From Przewalskia tangutica (taxonomy: Eukaryota > Streptophyta > Magnoliopsida > Solanales > Solanaceae), in assembly GCA_029844215.1 (NCBI GenBank), contig CM056728.1:62659789-62723788 (forward strand): DNA of 64,000 nt, read 5' to 3'. Below are positions 45,597 to 57,107 of this stretch, one piece after another (the first letter of the stretch is position 1; each line of letters starts with the position of its first letter). Made by a program: the position numbers and the translations under genes. Under the pieces are notes generated by a model. That model was not told the origin of the DNA. It saw only the letters and a program-made list of their open reading frames with translations, and did not search any database.

Positions 45597-47964
45597 TGTT
45601 ATACCAGATTTCAGTATGTACGTAAGGGAATACGACGAAAGTCTTGCCTTAAAGATAAGCCTCGACGCTTTATTTTGTACACAACTCACTAAAAGAATCG
45701 CTTTCCACGCAAACGTTTCCACAGAGAGTAAATTCCGCTATGCCATTTCTTATTTTTGGCGGATTTTTCCGAGAGACGAAACATTTTGGACCAACGGAGG
45801 GTGACATGTGTCACCTCACATCGAAGCAAAAAGTGGCTTTGGACGATCAAGGCCCAAAGAGGGTGTTGGCTTGGGCCGATTGGGTCCTTTGTTTAGGCCT
45901 TGTTTTGTGGAGTGTTTGTGGAGTGTTTTGTGAGGGATTTGTGGAGTAGGAGTTAGGGTGCACTTGGCTTGATCTTGGCCTTACACTTGCCTTGCACTTG
46001 TCTTCATCTTGGCCATTGGTTGGCCAAGGCTTGAGCTATAAATACCCCCTTAGAGATGAAGAGTTATTCATCCACAAAGTTATCTTCCAAGTCTAAAAAT
46101 CCTCTCCTCTCTTAAGCTTTTATTCCAAACACCTCTTCCTCCTCAGGTGTTGTATGGCCGAGAGCCTACCCCTAGCCTAGCCGAAATCTACCCCTCCCTT
46201 GGTAGAAAAGTTACCTTCTTGTATCGTTATAATGCCCAAAATACCCTAGCCCAAATACCTTAGTACTTAGTAGAAGTGAAGAACTTCAGGGTTCTGGAGC
46301 ATACAACTTAGAGCAAAACCTTGCTCAGCGACTTTTCTAGGATATTATTGGGCTTACTGAGGTAACTAATCCTAACCTCTTTTGAATCATATATATATCG
46401 GTTGTAGTATAAGAATAAGTATAAATACTTAGAAGTATATCACGTAATAGAATTGAAGTATTAATCACTTAGAAAGGTTTAAAGAAGAATAATCAAACTC
46501 ATTTACATAGGACTGCTTTCACAGAACTTATATAGCTCACCGCAGTGGAAGTGCTGCTCGACTTACCGTAGAATTATGAACCCCCGCTTAGAATGACCTT
46601 GAGTAGTCTTTGATAGATATCCGTGACTATTATAGTCGACTCATGCGACATATTCAACTGGTGGTTTTCAAGATGGTATGTGATTCTTCCTAAAGCATGA
46701 TATTTTACAATATATATATAGTACGGTAGACGCATACGTGTTAATCGAATAATAACTACGCAATGTCTTTGACTTAAGCTCGAATAATACTTACGTGAAT
46801 GCCTCACTACTAAGCTCGAATAATAAAGAATCAAAACATTTCAAAAGACTATGAATCATATTATCGTAAGAGAACTAATTGGTTTTAAAATGTGCTTAAG
46901 AGTTATACTAGCTTTACGGGAAGTAAGTATAACCACTTAAGATTTATAAAAGAAACAAGTTTGCGTGTTTATAAGACTTGTATTGTGAAAAGAATAATAA
47001 AGATGGTTTGATAAATAGACATGATATGATGCTATGTGTGTTAGTATCTTGTAACGCTTGTATAGTGAGTATCCTTGTCAGGCTTATGTTGTTTAAAGAT
47101 AAGTTGTTATGTTAGTATACTATCACTCACCTTGAGACGATCACGGGTTGCCGCCTCCGACGCGGGTAGACTCAGCGTCCTGGGACCATGATTCGAGAAT
47201 ACCTGCGGGTCCGTGGGGCCTATGCGAGCTACGGAGTTCCGTGTTAGTATGCGGGTTATGCCTCACGCGGTCATGGGCCATGCGACAATGAGTCGGGGCG
47301 ATGCCGAGGAGTAGCTACTGACGCGGGTTATACCTCACGCGCCCGTGAGTGGCCTATGCGACTCGAGTTCAGATTAGGCTTGCAGACGATGATGAGGCGA
47401 GTGGCCTGCTTCGATCATTCGCGGCTCAGACAAGACCTATTACGCTTACCTATTGTTGCTCTTGTTTGTGATGTATACTACGCGGTTTCTTGGTTGTTTC
47501 ACACATATTTGTAAACTGGTTTTTAAATGATATGTTTTCATTTAAGTATTTTACGTTCGCATACTTAGTACTGTTAGATCGACCTCTTCTGGGCTGCTCA
47601 TGCCGCAGTAAGGGCAAGCAGTGCTAGATCCACATCCTTAGGATCTTTGCGTTGGTGTCGTGAGCTCCATCTTCTCGGAGGCTCTACTTTTGGGTATGAT
47701 CTCCTGTATTGTAGATAGTTTTGTACGCTGGTATGGCGGGCCCCGTCCCGCCATAGTTGTTTACTTCCTTAGAGGTCGTAGTACTATTGTACACTTGGGA
47801 TGTAATCGCAAAACTTGAGTTATTTATATTATGCCAAAGGCAAGCTTTCTTCGATAAACCGTGTCTTATTTTATAAATCGCTTCTGCCTTGTTTTATATT
47901 CCGCCGTTACTCGATGTATGACTACTTGGGTGCCGGTAAGGCACGGCCCCGAACGGTCGTGACA
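45597..47964 (+). mobile_element. Q 3' LTR
   Basis: 2368 bp, starting TGTTATACCAGATTTCAG and ending GGTCGTGACA. It contains a TGACATGTGTCA-like palindrome (about 45802-45813) and TATAAATA at 46037-46044. It is directly followed by LTR3 sequence. Confidence 0.9.
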
Positions 47965-48387
47965 ACCGACCTCGCCGGGGCTGCGTCATGCCGCAGTAGA
48001 GGTACACCGGTCGTTGATCCTCGCTCATAGGATCACGGTTCAGCATTTTGGGAAGCTCCGTTTCTCCGGAGGCTTATCTGTTGGTATGATTCCCTGAGAT
48101 TGTAGGTTCTTGTACATTCAGGGGTATGGCGGGGCCCTGTCCCGTCGTTGTTGTTATAAAAAATTCTTAGAGGTCTGTAGTAATCTTTGTGGCGGGTTTG
48201 TAAAGGATATAAGCGTGGTTTTGTGTTTATATACAGAAAGGTGACCATTTTGGTTAGCCTGTTTCTTATTTGTATGTCTTGTTGCATGTTTAAGTTTTTA
48301 TTTCCGCTGATTTTCTCTGATGTTGTATCACTTGGGTGCCCGGGGTAAGACACCAGTCGCGGGCCCGAGGTCGGGTCGTGACAAAAG

Positions 48388-48399
48388 TGGTATCAGAGC
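48388..48399 (+). other. Primer-binding site of unit C
   Basis: TGGTATCAGAGC four bases after the LTR3 end, followed by the conserved leader. Confidence 0.95.
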
Positions 48400-48589
48400 A
48401 GTTAATCCTCGGAAAGTATCTACAGACCGTATCTAGTAGAGTCTTGATTATCGGCGTGTTGTGCACCACACCTATAATCAGGAGGCTTCAGGATATTTAG
48501 GATTGGTTTCCATTCTTCTCATTCTGAGATCGTGCCTCAGATCTGTGTTATGAGTTGGACTCCCTCTGACGTATTCTTATGTACCAGTT

Positions 48590-49773
48590 ATGCCTCCGCG
48601 CAAGGCAACCAGGGCCCAGAAGGGCAAGGCAGCAGAGGGAGCTGCGAGTAGAGCACAGATGGTTACGAGGGCACAGGCCCAGTCTTTACCTGAGGTGGTG
48701 CTACAGACGGCGAATTCTACGATGCCGCCAAAGAGAGTTTAGAGCAGCAGCAGTAGCTACTGAGGCCACGATATCTGAGCCTCCAGTCCCACGGCCAGGA
48801 ACAGAGGATATGGGTTACAAGGAGATGGCCCAGTTACTAGTTAGGTTTAAGGCGAGACTTGAGGATAGACGGAGGCGGTACCGTGAGTGCACCGTGGCCG
48901 ATAGTTGGAGACTTCGACTTCTGCGGTCCACCGATGTTCTATGGATCGAGCCGAGGATGACCTCGTGAGTTTATCCGAAGCGATAACGGATCATGAGTGA
49001 TCAAGGCCTCGAGGCGTAGTCGGTGGTATTGGGTTCGTGATCGGCCGCGTGATACCGCAATGATCGTTCGATTCATGGAACCGGCCCGGGGAGCATGCGC
49101 CGGCTGGTTGGGACGAGTTCTCGTGGGCATTTCTTGCACATTTCTTGCCTCTCCGGGAGGGCTCGGCCGGCGATTTTTGATGTTGAGGCGAACGGCGACG
49201 GTTGGGAGTACAACGTAGTTTGACTCATTAGCTCGGTATGTCCCCGCATTAGTGGCAGACATGGAGGATAGGGTGCACCGATATGTCACAGGACTTGATG
49301 ATTATTTAGCGGAGGGTTGCACAGGAGTAGCTCTTCAGCCGGGCATGGACATTGCCCGTATACAGGCTTATGCGCAGCAGATGGAGGAACGTAGAGGTCG
49401 ACGGAATGACCCAGATCAGCAGAAGAGGGCCAGTATAGCAGGGTCCTTTGGTAACTCTGGAGACAGGCCGCCTCAGCAGCAGGCTAGTTATGCGCCTCCG
49501 CAAGATGCAGTGGTCCTCCACGTTGTTCGGGACGTCCAGGTATTCAGAGCAGGTCGGCCCGAGAGTTCGTGTTTGGGGAGTAGGGTGTTAGTCCGAAGCC
49601 ACCTCTACCTCGTAGTCGATGTGGTAGAACCCATTATGGGGAGTGTCGTGCTAGTTTGGGAGATTGCTATACTTGCGGCCGACAGGGCCATTTTGCGAAG
49701 GATTGTCCGACCAGAGGTAGCGCGGCAAAGGGAAAGCGAAGCAGTAGTTACAGGTATACTCTTAACCCTCTAG
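48590..49773 (+). pseudogene. gag: gag of unit C, frameshifted
   Basis: ATG at 48590 opens MPPRKATRAQKGKAAEGAA, the least damaged N-terminus of the array. It is broken between about 48730 and 49235 by small losses. From 49252 a clean frame gives MADMEDRVHRYVTGLDDYLAEG, GVALQPGMDIARIQAYAQQM and RPPQQQASYAPP. A frameshift at about 49500 then throws the zinc-knuckle region (DNA still present at about 49610-49720) out of frame. It differs from units A and B at several sites (GMDIAR versus GMNIAR; TATACTC versus TATATTC), so A and B are the closer pair. Confidence 0.88.
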
Positions 49774-50589
49774 AGACTAGTATGCGTGTTATGATGATTT
49801 TTTTTTTGTGTTGAGTGCTATGTACGTATAGCATTGGGCTTATAGCGAATTAGAAAACGTGGGTAGTTGAAAAGGTAAGTATGGAGACATGAAAGGTGTG
49901 AACCTTAGAATATTACACGTTGAGACCTTAGATGTAAGGCCGTCTTGAGTAATGGATTTTGCAGATGATCTCTTGCCAGTGCATTATACGACAGGGTGTA
50001 TTAGTGTGATATTTTCCATGGGTTGTGTAAGATGAAAGTGGTAGCTTTCATGACTTGAATAGTAAGATTGTTCCGGACGGGAACAAGAGTTTGGCGCGAT
50101 AGTAGGTCAGGTTGAGGCGGATCACGGTCAACCCGGCCGGAATGAGGTGAGGTCGATTTAAGGTGGTCACGGTGGGTGGTAGGGTCACGAGGGTGCTAGG
50201 CCCAAGTCTAGGTAACCATTGTACTAGTTCGTGGATGCGTTCGACCAGGATCGGGCTTGGGGCAGAACTCGAAGGTTTTGGAAATCAAGCAATGACAGGC
50301 GTACGATACTAGAAAGAGTTCGGTGTACGCAGTGTTGACGAGTAAGGAAGGAAGTGGACATGTGCTAAGAAATGGAAGTGATCATTTTTGTGAAGTGAAG
50401 GTGCGAAGAGAGTATCCTTTGGACCAGGAGCGAGAGTTAGTGTTGTTTTACATCTTCGAGGTGATTCATCGTTGGCTTGGATTTGAGTTTTGCTCGTATA
50501 TTATACTATGGCCATTGGTGGCATAATTGGTTTCGTAAGTATAGTAGTGAAGACTATAACGTCGCATATATGTTTTGAGACTTAGAAGG
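49774..50589 (+). other. Non-coding module of unit C
   Basis: The same module as in units A and B, about 815 bp, with clusters of small losses at about 49965-49995 and 50105-50345 and clean sequence elsewhere. No protein is supported. Confidence 0.75.
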
Positions 50590-50625
50590 AACATTCGGGA
50601 CGAATATTTCTAAGGGGGGGAAGAA
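50590..50625 (+). promoter_or_regulatory. Pre-PPT hairpin and polypurine tract of unit C
   Basis: The hairpin with the array-specific stem mismatch, then AAGGGGGGGAAGAA (50612-50625) directly before LTR4. Confidence 0.88.
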
Positions 50626-53600
50626 TGTTACACCCTGTAGTTCCAGGGTATCTATGTGAGGACGTATGTACGAGAATACGACGTTAAGATTGGAAGGAAA
50701 GAAAGATGTAATTTTTCGACGGAAAAGTTTCCGGACTTTGTGAAGGAAAAAGGTTCGTTAATGGGAATTGGATTCCCAGATTTGGTATTTGGACTTCTTG
50801 GATTATATTAGAATTATGCAATTTTATTTCCGGAATTGGTCACGTGGGGCCCACGGGAGAAATTTACGGTTTTGTGGGGCCCACTTTGTTTTAGAGATTT
50901 TTGGCATTACGGATATTTTCGGAAGATGAAATATTTTGGACGAGTAAGGGGGCGACACGTGTCACCCCCCTTAGGTGGTCGTAATTGGTGGGACAGTGTT
51001 CAGCCATCTTGTCCTCGCCAAAATGGCCATAACACTTGGCTCTTGTTTTTGTTGGCCATGTGGTGTGGTGGGGCCCACACACACATGGACCAATCTAGAC
51101 CACACACTTGCTATGATCTTGGCCTTTGATTTCTCTATAAATACCCCCTTAGTGCAAGACTTATTATCATCCACACTTAAGTTTTTCCAAGGCAAAAATA
51201 CCCCCTCCCTTTGTGATGTTCTCGTCCACCCCCCCACTTTGTGTAGAAAATACTTCAAGTGTTGTTGTATAATCCCAAATACCTTAGCCTAGTATCCCTA
51301 GTAGTATTCTAAAGTAATCCCAACATAAGAGCCCGGAAATACTACTTTATTCCAATAGTCGCCAATGAAACCCTAGAAAAATCTTCATAGCTTGGATGAA
51401 GTGTTAAGAGAAGTTGTTTAGAAATTTCTAAGGGTCGCTTGGAGCGGGTTGGAGCGTAAGGAAGTGGAGCTAAACGTTGCTCAGGATCGACTTATAATCT
51501 TGGATAATTTTGGGCTTATCGAGGTAATGATCTATGTCCTTCTATTGTAATTGGATATTACATATGGTAGTAGTTTATAATTGAGTATAAGATATATTGG
51601 AAGGATGTTTATAAAGAATTGAATCAGATTTACATTGGATCAGATTTATGTAGACTTGTAGTATTATTGTGGGTAGTGTTGTACACGTCAGGTTAGACGT
51701 GTAACCCCTCGGAGTTGTTGGCTTGGTAACGAGCCTTGATAGAGGAGGAGATTTATGTGGTTACGGGGAGGTGCTGCCGAAATTTCCGTAGAATAAGGAA
51801 CCTTGTACTTTGAAATGTGCTACATAGAGATCGAGAAGTTGATAGACGTTTTGTGACCTTTATAGGTTGAAGTACTACGAGTAGTGTATTCTACTTGAAG
51901 GGTGGAAAAGGCTAGCAGGGTTATAGTACTTTGGAGCATTTTGCTAATTGTCGATAATCGTCGCGAGGTATGTGAACCTCTTCCTATCTTTTCTAGCATG
52001 ATTGTTGTGAACTATGTAGTACGGTAGACGTACGTGTGCTAAACGAATTTGGTTGGTTTAAAACATAAAGTGTTATAACGGCTTTATGGGAAGTTTGTTA
52101 TAACAACTTTATGTAGGTAAAGAAATGGTTTGTGGTTTTTAAAAGATAAGAGACTTGACTTATAAATGACTTGATGTGAAATATTAAGGACTTGGTTTGT
52201 GTTAAAAAGTTGTGAAACCGCATTTATGAAAAATGGGTAATTGGATTTTAAAAGGAATAAGTTATATTGATTTCGGAAATGAGAATAAGTATCGAACAAA
52301 CCACTGCAGCGTTAATAAAGGAAAATGTATTGACTAATTAATTATTATTAAAACCAATAGAAACCTCCATCTGCATAGAAGCTAAGATAAGATAAAATTG
52401 TATTACATTTCCTAGATCATGGCTGCTTTAATAAGATCATTAATAACAAGTATTGATTTTTTCTTAAATTCCAAAGTAAGGAACTTGTTTTCTAAAAGAA
52501 AAGAGACTTGAGGAATTTGAAGTGTTTTGGTTTAAAAGAAAGGCATGATTTTGCCTTAAGATGGTTTAAAAAGAAGGTATGGAAATTGTTTTGGTTTACT
52601 TAAAAAGATAGTTACTCAATTTTGATATTACGGGTATCGTGTGACTTTTTGTGAAAGAAATGGATCTTTTAAAGAGTTAAAGTACGTAGTACCTTGGGGT
52701 TAAAATCCGGATTTGTTGTAATAAAATGAAAGTCTATGAGTACGTTGAACTTGCCTATGCTTGTTGTGATAGCCTTTGTTGTGCAAGTGTTTTGATCCTT
52801 ATGCTACCGCGTCTCTCGATGGAGGGCCGGTCATATTATTCTTGATCACTTTGGGGCGCATCGACTCGATGGACGGTCCACGTATGCGCCATGATGAGGG
52901 TTCGTTCCTCGTTGATAGTGTTATTCCATGGACTAGCTCCACGCAGGTTTATCGATGCAGGTAGATCGGTAGCTAGCCCTCGTGACTTGCCTCGGCCGAT
53001 GCGCAGCCGGTTACGTAGTTGGCTTTCGTACTTGCCGGTGTTAGGACGAAGTCTCGTGACGCAGGTGGATCGGTGGTTAGCTCACGACTTGCCCGGCCAA
53101 CGACGTGATGCAGGTGGATCCGCAGAGGCTATCGTACTTGCCCCGGTCAGCTTCGTGGCGCTGTTTTTCAGTTTTAGACCGAAGTTTCGTGATGCAGGGT
53201 GGATCTGGTAGTTAGCTTACGTACTTACACCGGTCAGCGACGTGATGCAGGGTGGATCTGGTAGAGGCTATCGTACTTGCCTGGCCACCGTGATACGCTT
53301 ATATATAATCGTTGGTACGGTAGAGTTCGTAGCCGGCTTTCAGACTTGCCCTGGCCATTGATGACGCAGTTGGTTCTCGTAGCTATGCCTTCGATTGCCG
53401 CACGGTTCTTATGATACAGTGGGACTCGTGTTCATGTGTACTCCTTGGTGTTATTATATCATGATCGCCGGTGAGGAAGGAATTCCACGGGCATGATTGA
53501 TATGGTGGGCGTGTGACCCACGGTTATATTTGAGTGATGACTTTGAGGGCGTGAGTCCCTGACTTGACATGACTGCTTATATAGTATGGACTGTAGTTTG

Positions 53601-54102
53601 GTTATCATACATGTCTCTGCTTTTATATGATCGTTATGATTTCATTTACGTGATTTTTCGATTCACATACTTGGTACTGTTATCGACCTCCTTCGGGCCG
53701 CGTCATGCCGCAGGTAGAGGTACACCGGTCGTTGATCCTCGCTCATAGGATCACGGTTCAACATTTTGGGAAGCTCCGTTTCTCCGAAGGCTTATCTGTT
53801 GGTATGATTCCCTGAGATTGTAGGTTCTTGTACATTCAGGGGTATGGCGGGGCCATGTCCCGTCGTTGTTGTTATAAAAAATTCTTAGAGGTCTGTAGTA
53901 ATCGCCAGGCCGTTTGTAAAGGATATAACTGTTCGGGTTTTATGTTTATATACAGAAAGGTGACCGTTTTGGTTAGCCTGTTTCTTATTTGTATGTCTTG
54001 TTGCATGTTTAAGTTTTTATTTCCGCTGATTTTCTCTGATGTTGTATCACTAGGGTGCCCGGGGTAAGACACCAGTCGCGGGCCCGAGGTCGGGTCGTGA
54101 CA
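50626..54102 (+). mobile_element. LTR4, the right terminal LTR of the array
   Basis: 3477 bp, starting TGTTACACCCTG and ending GGGTCGTGACA, followed by the TGTTA duplication. It has neither the solo LTR (its empty site reads GTAGGTAAAGAAATGG near 52115) nor the ~1-kb duplication, so it best represents the original LTR length. TATA box at 51136-51143. Its first kb carries the diagnostic bases found in the first duplication unit of LTR2 and LTR3. Confidence 0.94.
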
Positions 54103-56901
54103 TGTTATATAAAGAAGGAAATTGTAGTTGTTGAAGTTGTTTATGACTATATAACATGTTTTACCCAAGAACTTGGATTGGAAAAGAATCGGAAGACTTT
54201 ATGTTGTTGCACCTATTAGCCGAGAATTGCATTGTATTGTGGACTTGTTGGTAGTAATTGTGGGGCGGAATTTTACACGTATTGTAAGGCGTGTAATCCC
54301 CTTTGTATTTGCTGAATTGATTGAGCCTTAAATGTGGCGTTTGGTTATTGAATTCGGCCTTGAAAAAGGTGGCAAAGTATGTAGAAACAAAGGAAGTGCT
54401 GCCCGATTTTCCGTAGAATTTAGTGACCTTGTACTTAGAATATTCTACGAAGAGAACTAGAAGTTGATAGATGTGTTGTGGTTGTTATAGGTGGAAGTAC
54501 TACGAGTAGCGTATTCTACTTGAAGGGTGGAAAAGGCTAGCAAGGGTATAGTACTTTGGAGCTTTTTGCTAATTGTCGATAATCGTCGCGAGGTATGTGA
54601 ACCTCTTCCTATCCTTTCTAGCATGATTGATTGTGAACTATGTAGTACGGTAGACTTACGTGTGCTAAACGAATTTGGTTGGTTTAGAACATAAAGTGTT
54701 ATAATGGCTTTATGGGAAGTTAATTATAACGACTTTATGTAGGTAAAAGAATGGTTGATTGATTTTAAAAGATAAGAGACTTGACTTATATTTGACTTGA
54801 TATGATTTGTTAAGGACTTGAATTGTGTTAAAAAGTTGTGAAACCTCATTCGTGAGTAATGAGTACTTGGTTTTTAAAGAATAATGTTATATTGATTTCG
54901 GAAATGGGAATGAGTATCGAACAAGCCATTGCAGCGTTAATAAAGGAAAATGTAATGACAAATAATTAACTTAAAACAAGTAGAGTCCTCCATCTGCATA
55001 GAAGCTAAGATAAGACAAAATTGTATTACATTTTATAGATCATGACTACTTTAATAAGAATCATTATATACAAGTATTAATTTTCTTAAATTCCAAAGTA
55101 AGGAACTTGATTTCTAAAAGAAAGGAGACTTGAGGAATTGAAGTGTTTTGGTTTAAAAGAAAGGCATGGTTTTGTCTTAAAATGGTTTAAAAAGGAAGGT
55201 ATGGTTTTGTCTTAAATTGGTTTAAAATGAAAGCATGGTATTGTCTTGGTTTATTTCAAAAGAAGGTGTGGAAATGGTTTTGGTTTACTTAAAATGATAA
55301 TTACTCTATTTTTGATACTACGGGTATCGTGTGACTTTTGTAAAAGAAAGAGATCTTTTGAAAGAATTTAAGTATGTAGTACTTTGGGGTTAAACCCCGG
55401 ATTTTTGGCATAAAAGGAAAGTACCTTGAGTTGTGAGTATCTTGCCTATGTTTGCTTGTGATAGCCTTGTTGTGCAAGTATTGTATTTCTATACCACCGC
55501 TCTCTCATGGAGGTCGATCGACTATTGTGAACTCACTTGGACGCATCTGGCAGTGACGAGGATTCCACGTATGCTTCCATTGTTATTATCACACGGACAT
55601 GTCTACACCGATGAGGATTCCGGCACGCGCCATGCACGTTAAACTCCGATATTATTATTGTCATACGGGCATGTCTACACCGATGAGGGATTCCGGGCAT
55701 GTGACCATTATTGTTATTCCATGGACTAGCCTCCATGAGGTTTTACCGATTCGCCTCGGATTCGTAGTTGGCTCGTGATTGCCCGGCCGTGGCTGATTCG
55801 GCTTTGGTATCCGTAGTTAGCCTTCGTGACTTGCCTGCTCAGCCATGTGGCGAAGTCTCGTGATTACGGTTGTGATCCGTGGTTAGCCTAGTTACTTTCC
55901 CCGCCGCCACGTGGCGCAAGTGGATCTGGTAGAGGCTATCGCACTTGCCACGTGTCAGCTTCGCGAGTCAGTGTTTGGACGAAGTTTCGTGATGCAGGGA
56001 TGATCTGGTGGTTAGCCTAGTTACTTGCCCCGGTCAGCGACGTGATTACGGTTGGATCTGGTAGAGGCTATCGTGTTTGCCCCGGTCAGCTTCGTGATAT
56101 AGTTATTTAGTATTGTTGGTACGGTAGGTTCTGGTAGCTGGCTTTCGTACTTGCCGCCGATTGATGACGCAGTCGATATGGTAGTTATGCCTTCATACTT
56201 GCCCCGTACGGTTTTATGACACAGGTGGGACCTGGTGTTCATGTGTACTCCTTGGTGTTATGATATCATAGACTGCCGGCAGTGAGGAAGGTATTCCACG
56301 GGCATGATTGATGTTGTGGGCGTGAGACCCATAGTTATATTTGAGTGATGACTTTGAGGTCGTAAGTCCCTGACTTGACATGACTGCTTATATAGTGTGG
56401 ACTGTAGTTTGGTTATCATATATGTCTCCTGTTTTATATAGACTGTTATGATTTCATTTACGATTTTCGGGCCACATACTGTACCAGATCGATTCTCGGG
56501 CCGCGTTCACGCCGCAGTAGAGGTACACCGATCGTTGATCCTCGCCATAGGATCACAGCATGCTTTAGGAAGCTCCATTTCTCCGGAGGCTTATCTGTTG
56601 GTATGATTCCCTGAGATTGTAGGTTCTTGTACATTCAGGGGTATGGCGGGGCCCTGTCCCGCCGTTGTTGTCGTATCATTCTTAGAGGTCTGTAGTACTG
56701 TTGTGGGCCGGGTTTGTAAAGGATATAACTGTTCGGGTTATATGTATATATACAGAACGGTGACCGTTTTGGTTAGCCTTTTTCTTATTGCATGTCTTGT
56801 TTCATGTTTAAGTTTTTATTTCCGCTGATTTTCTCTGATGTTGTATCACTAGGGTGCCCGGGGTAAGGCACCAGTCGCGGGCCCGAGGTCGGGTCGTGAC
56901 A
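54103..56901 (+). mobile_element. E1 5' LTR, right part (starts with TGTTA duplication)
   Basis: Resumes the E1 LTR interrupted at 4499; the first 5 bp are the target duplication. Joined to 3442-4499, and counting TGTTA once, the E1 LTR is about 3.85 kb. It contains the conserved GGGG...TTACACG/CGTGTAA...CCCC stem-loop (about 54261-54302), ~60-bp repeats (about 55735-56170), and ends GGGTCGTGACA at 56901. Confidence 0.92.
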
Positions 56902-56905
56902 AAAG

Positions 56906-56917
56906 TGGTATCAGAGC
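56906..56917 (+). other. Primer-binding site of E1
   Basis: TGGTATCAGAGC four bases after the E1 LTR end. A leader of about 190 bp similar to that of the array follows. Confidence 0.95.
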
Positions 56918-57107
56918 AGTTAATCCTCGGAAAGTGTCTACAGACCGTATCTAGTAGAGTCTTGATTATCGGCGTGTTGTGCACCACACCTATAATCAGG
57001 AGGCTGCATGATATTTAGGATTGGTTTCTATTCTTCTTACTCTGAAATCGTGCCTTAGAGCTGTGTTGTAAGTTGGACTCCATCTGACGTATTCTTTTGT
57101 ACCAGAT

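Larger units (their letters stand above)
38583..47964 (+). mobile_element. Q: full-structure Ty3/gypsy chromovirus-type element inserted in LTR3
   Basis: Two LTRs (38583-40927, 45597-47964), PBS, gag, protease, RT, RNase H, integrase, chromodomain-like end and PPT in the normal order, 9382 bp. It is the only element in the window that shows a full gag-pol complement from PBS to PPT. Its leader between PBS and gag resembles that of the gag-only array units, so it is a plausible relative of their autonomous partner. Coding is broken by very many small indels. A clear target duplication is not visible: right flank ACCGA, left flank CAGTT. Confidence 0.88.
31994..48383 (+). mobile_element. LTR3 of the array, with duplication, solo LTR and inserted element Q
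   Basis: Starts TGTTACACCCCG after the PPT and ends GGGTCGTGACA before a PBS. It contains the same duplicated 5' kb as LTR2 (junction 32990/32991), the same solo LTR (34463-37425), and a later insertion, element Q with adjoining odd sequence (about 38245-47964). After Q the normal LTR end resumes at 47965 (CGACCTCGCCGGGGCTGCG). About 0.7 kb of the LTR expected between about 38245 and 47965 is missing, so the Q insertion site is rearranged or misassembled. Confidence 0.88.
4500..54102 (+). mobile_element. Tandem LTR-gag array (three gag units, four LTRs) grown from one insertion
   Basis: One insertion bounded by TGTTA duplications, containing LTR1 (4500-10959), gag A, LTR2 (22271-29768), gag B, LTR3 (31994-48383), gag C and LTR4 (50626-54102), all plus strand. 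Without later insertions LTR1 and LTR4 are about 3.47 kb and each internal region is about 2.2-2.3 kb. The repeat period between the LTR2 and LTR3 junctions is 9713 bp (23278 to 32991). Every internal region has an iMet-type PBS, a gag, a non-coding module and a PPT but no protease, RT or integrase. The array therefore consists of non-autonomous units and was enlarged after insertion by recombination, not by independent integrations. Confidence 0.88.

Noticed and set aside
49252..49773. Gag C C-terminal frame after PPQDAV as a novel protein tail
   Set aside because: The DNA still matches the zinc-knuckle region of gag A in a different frame. The tail is a frameshift product.
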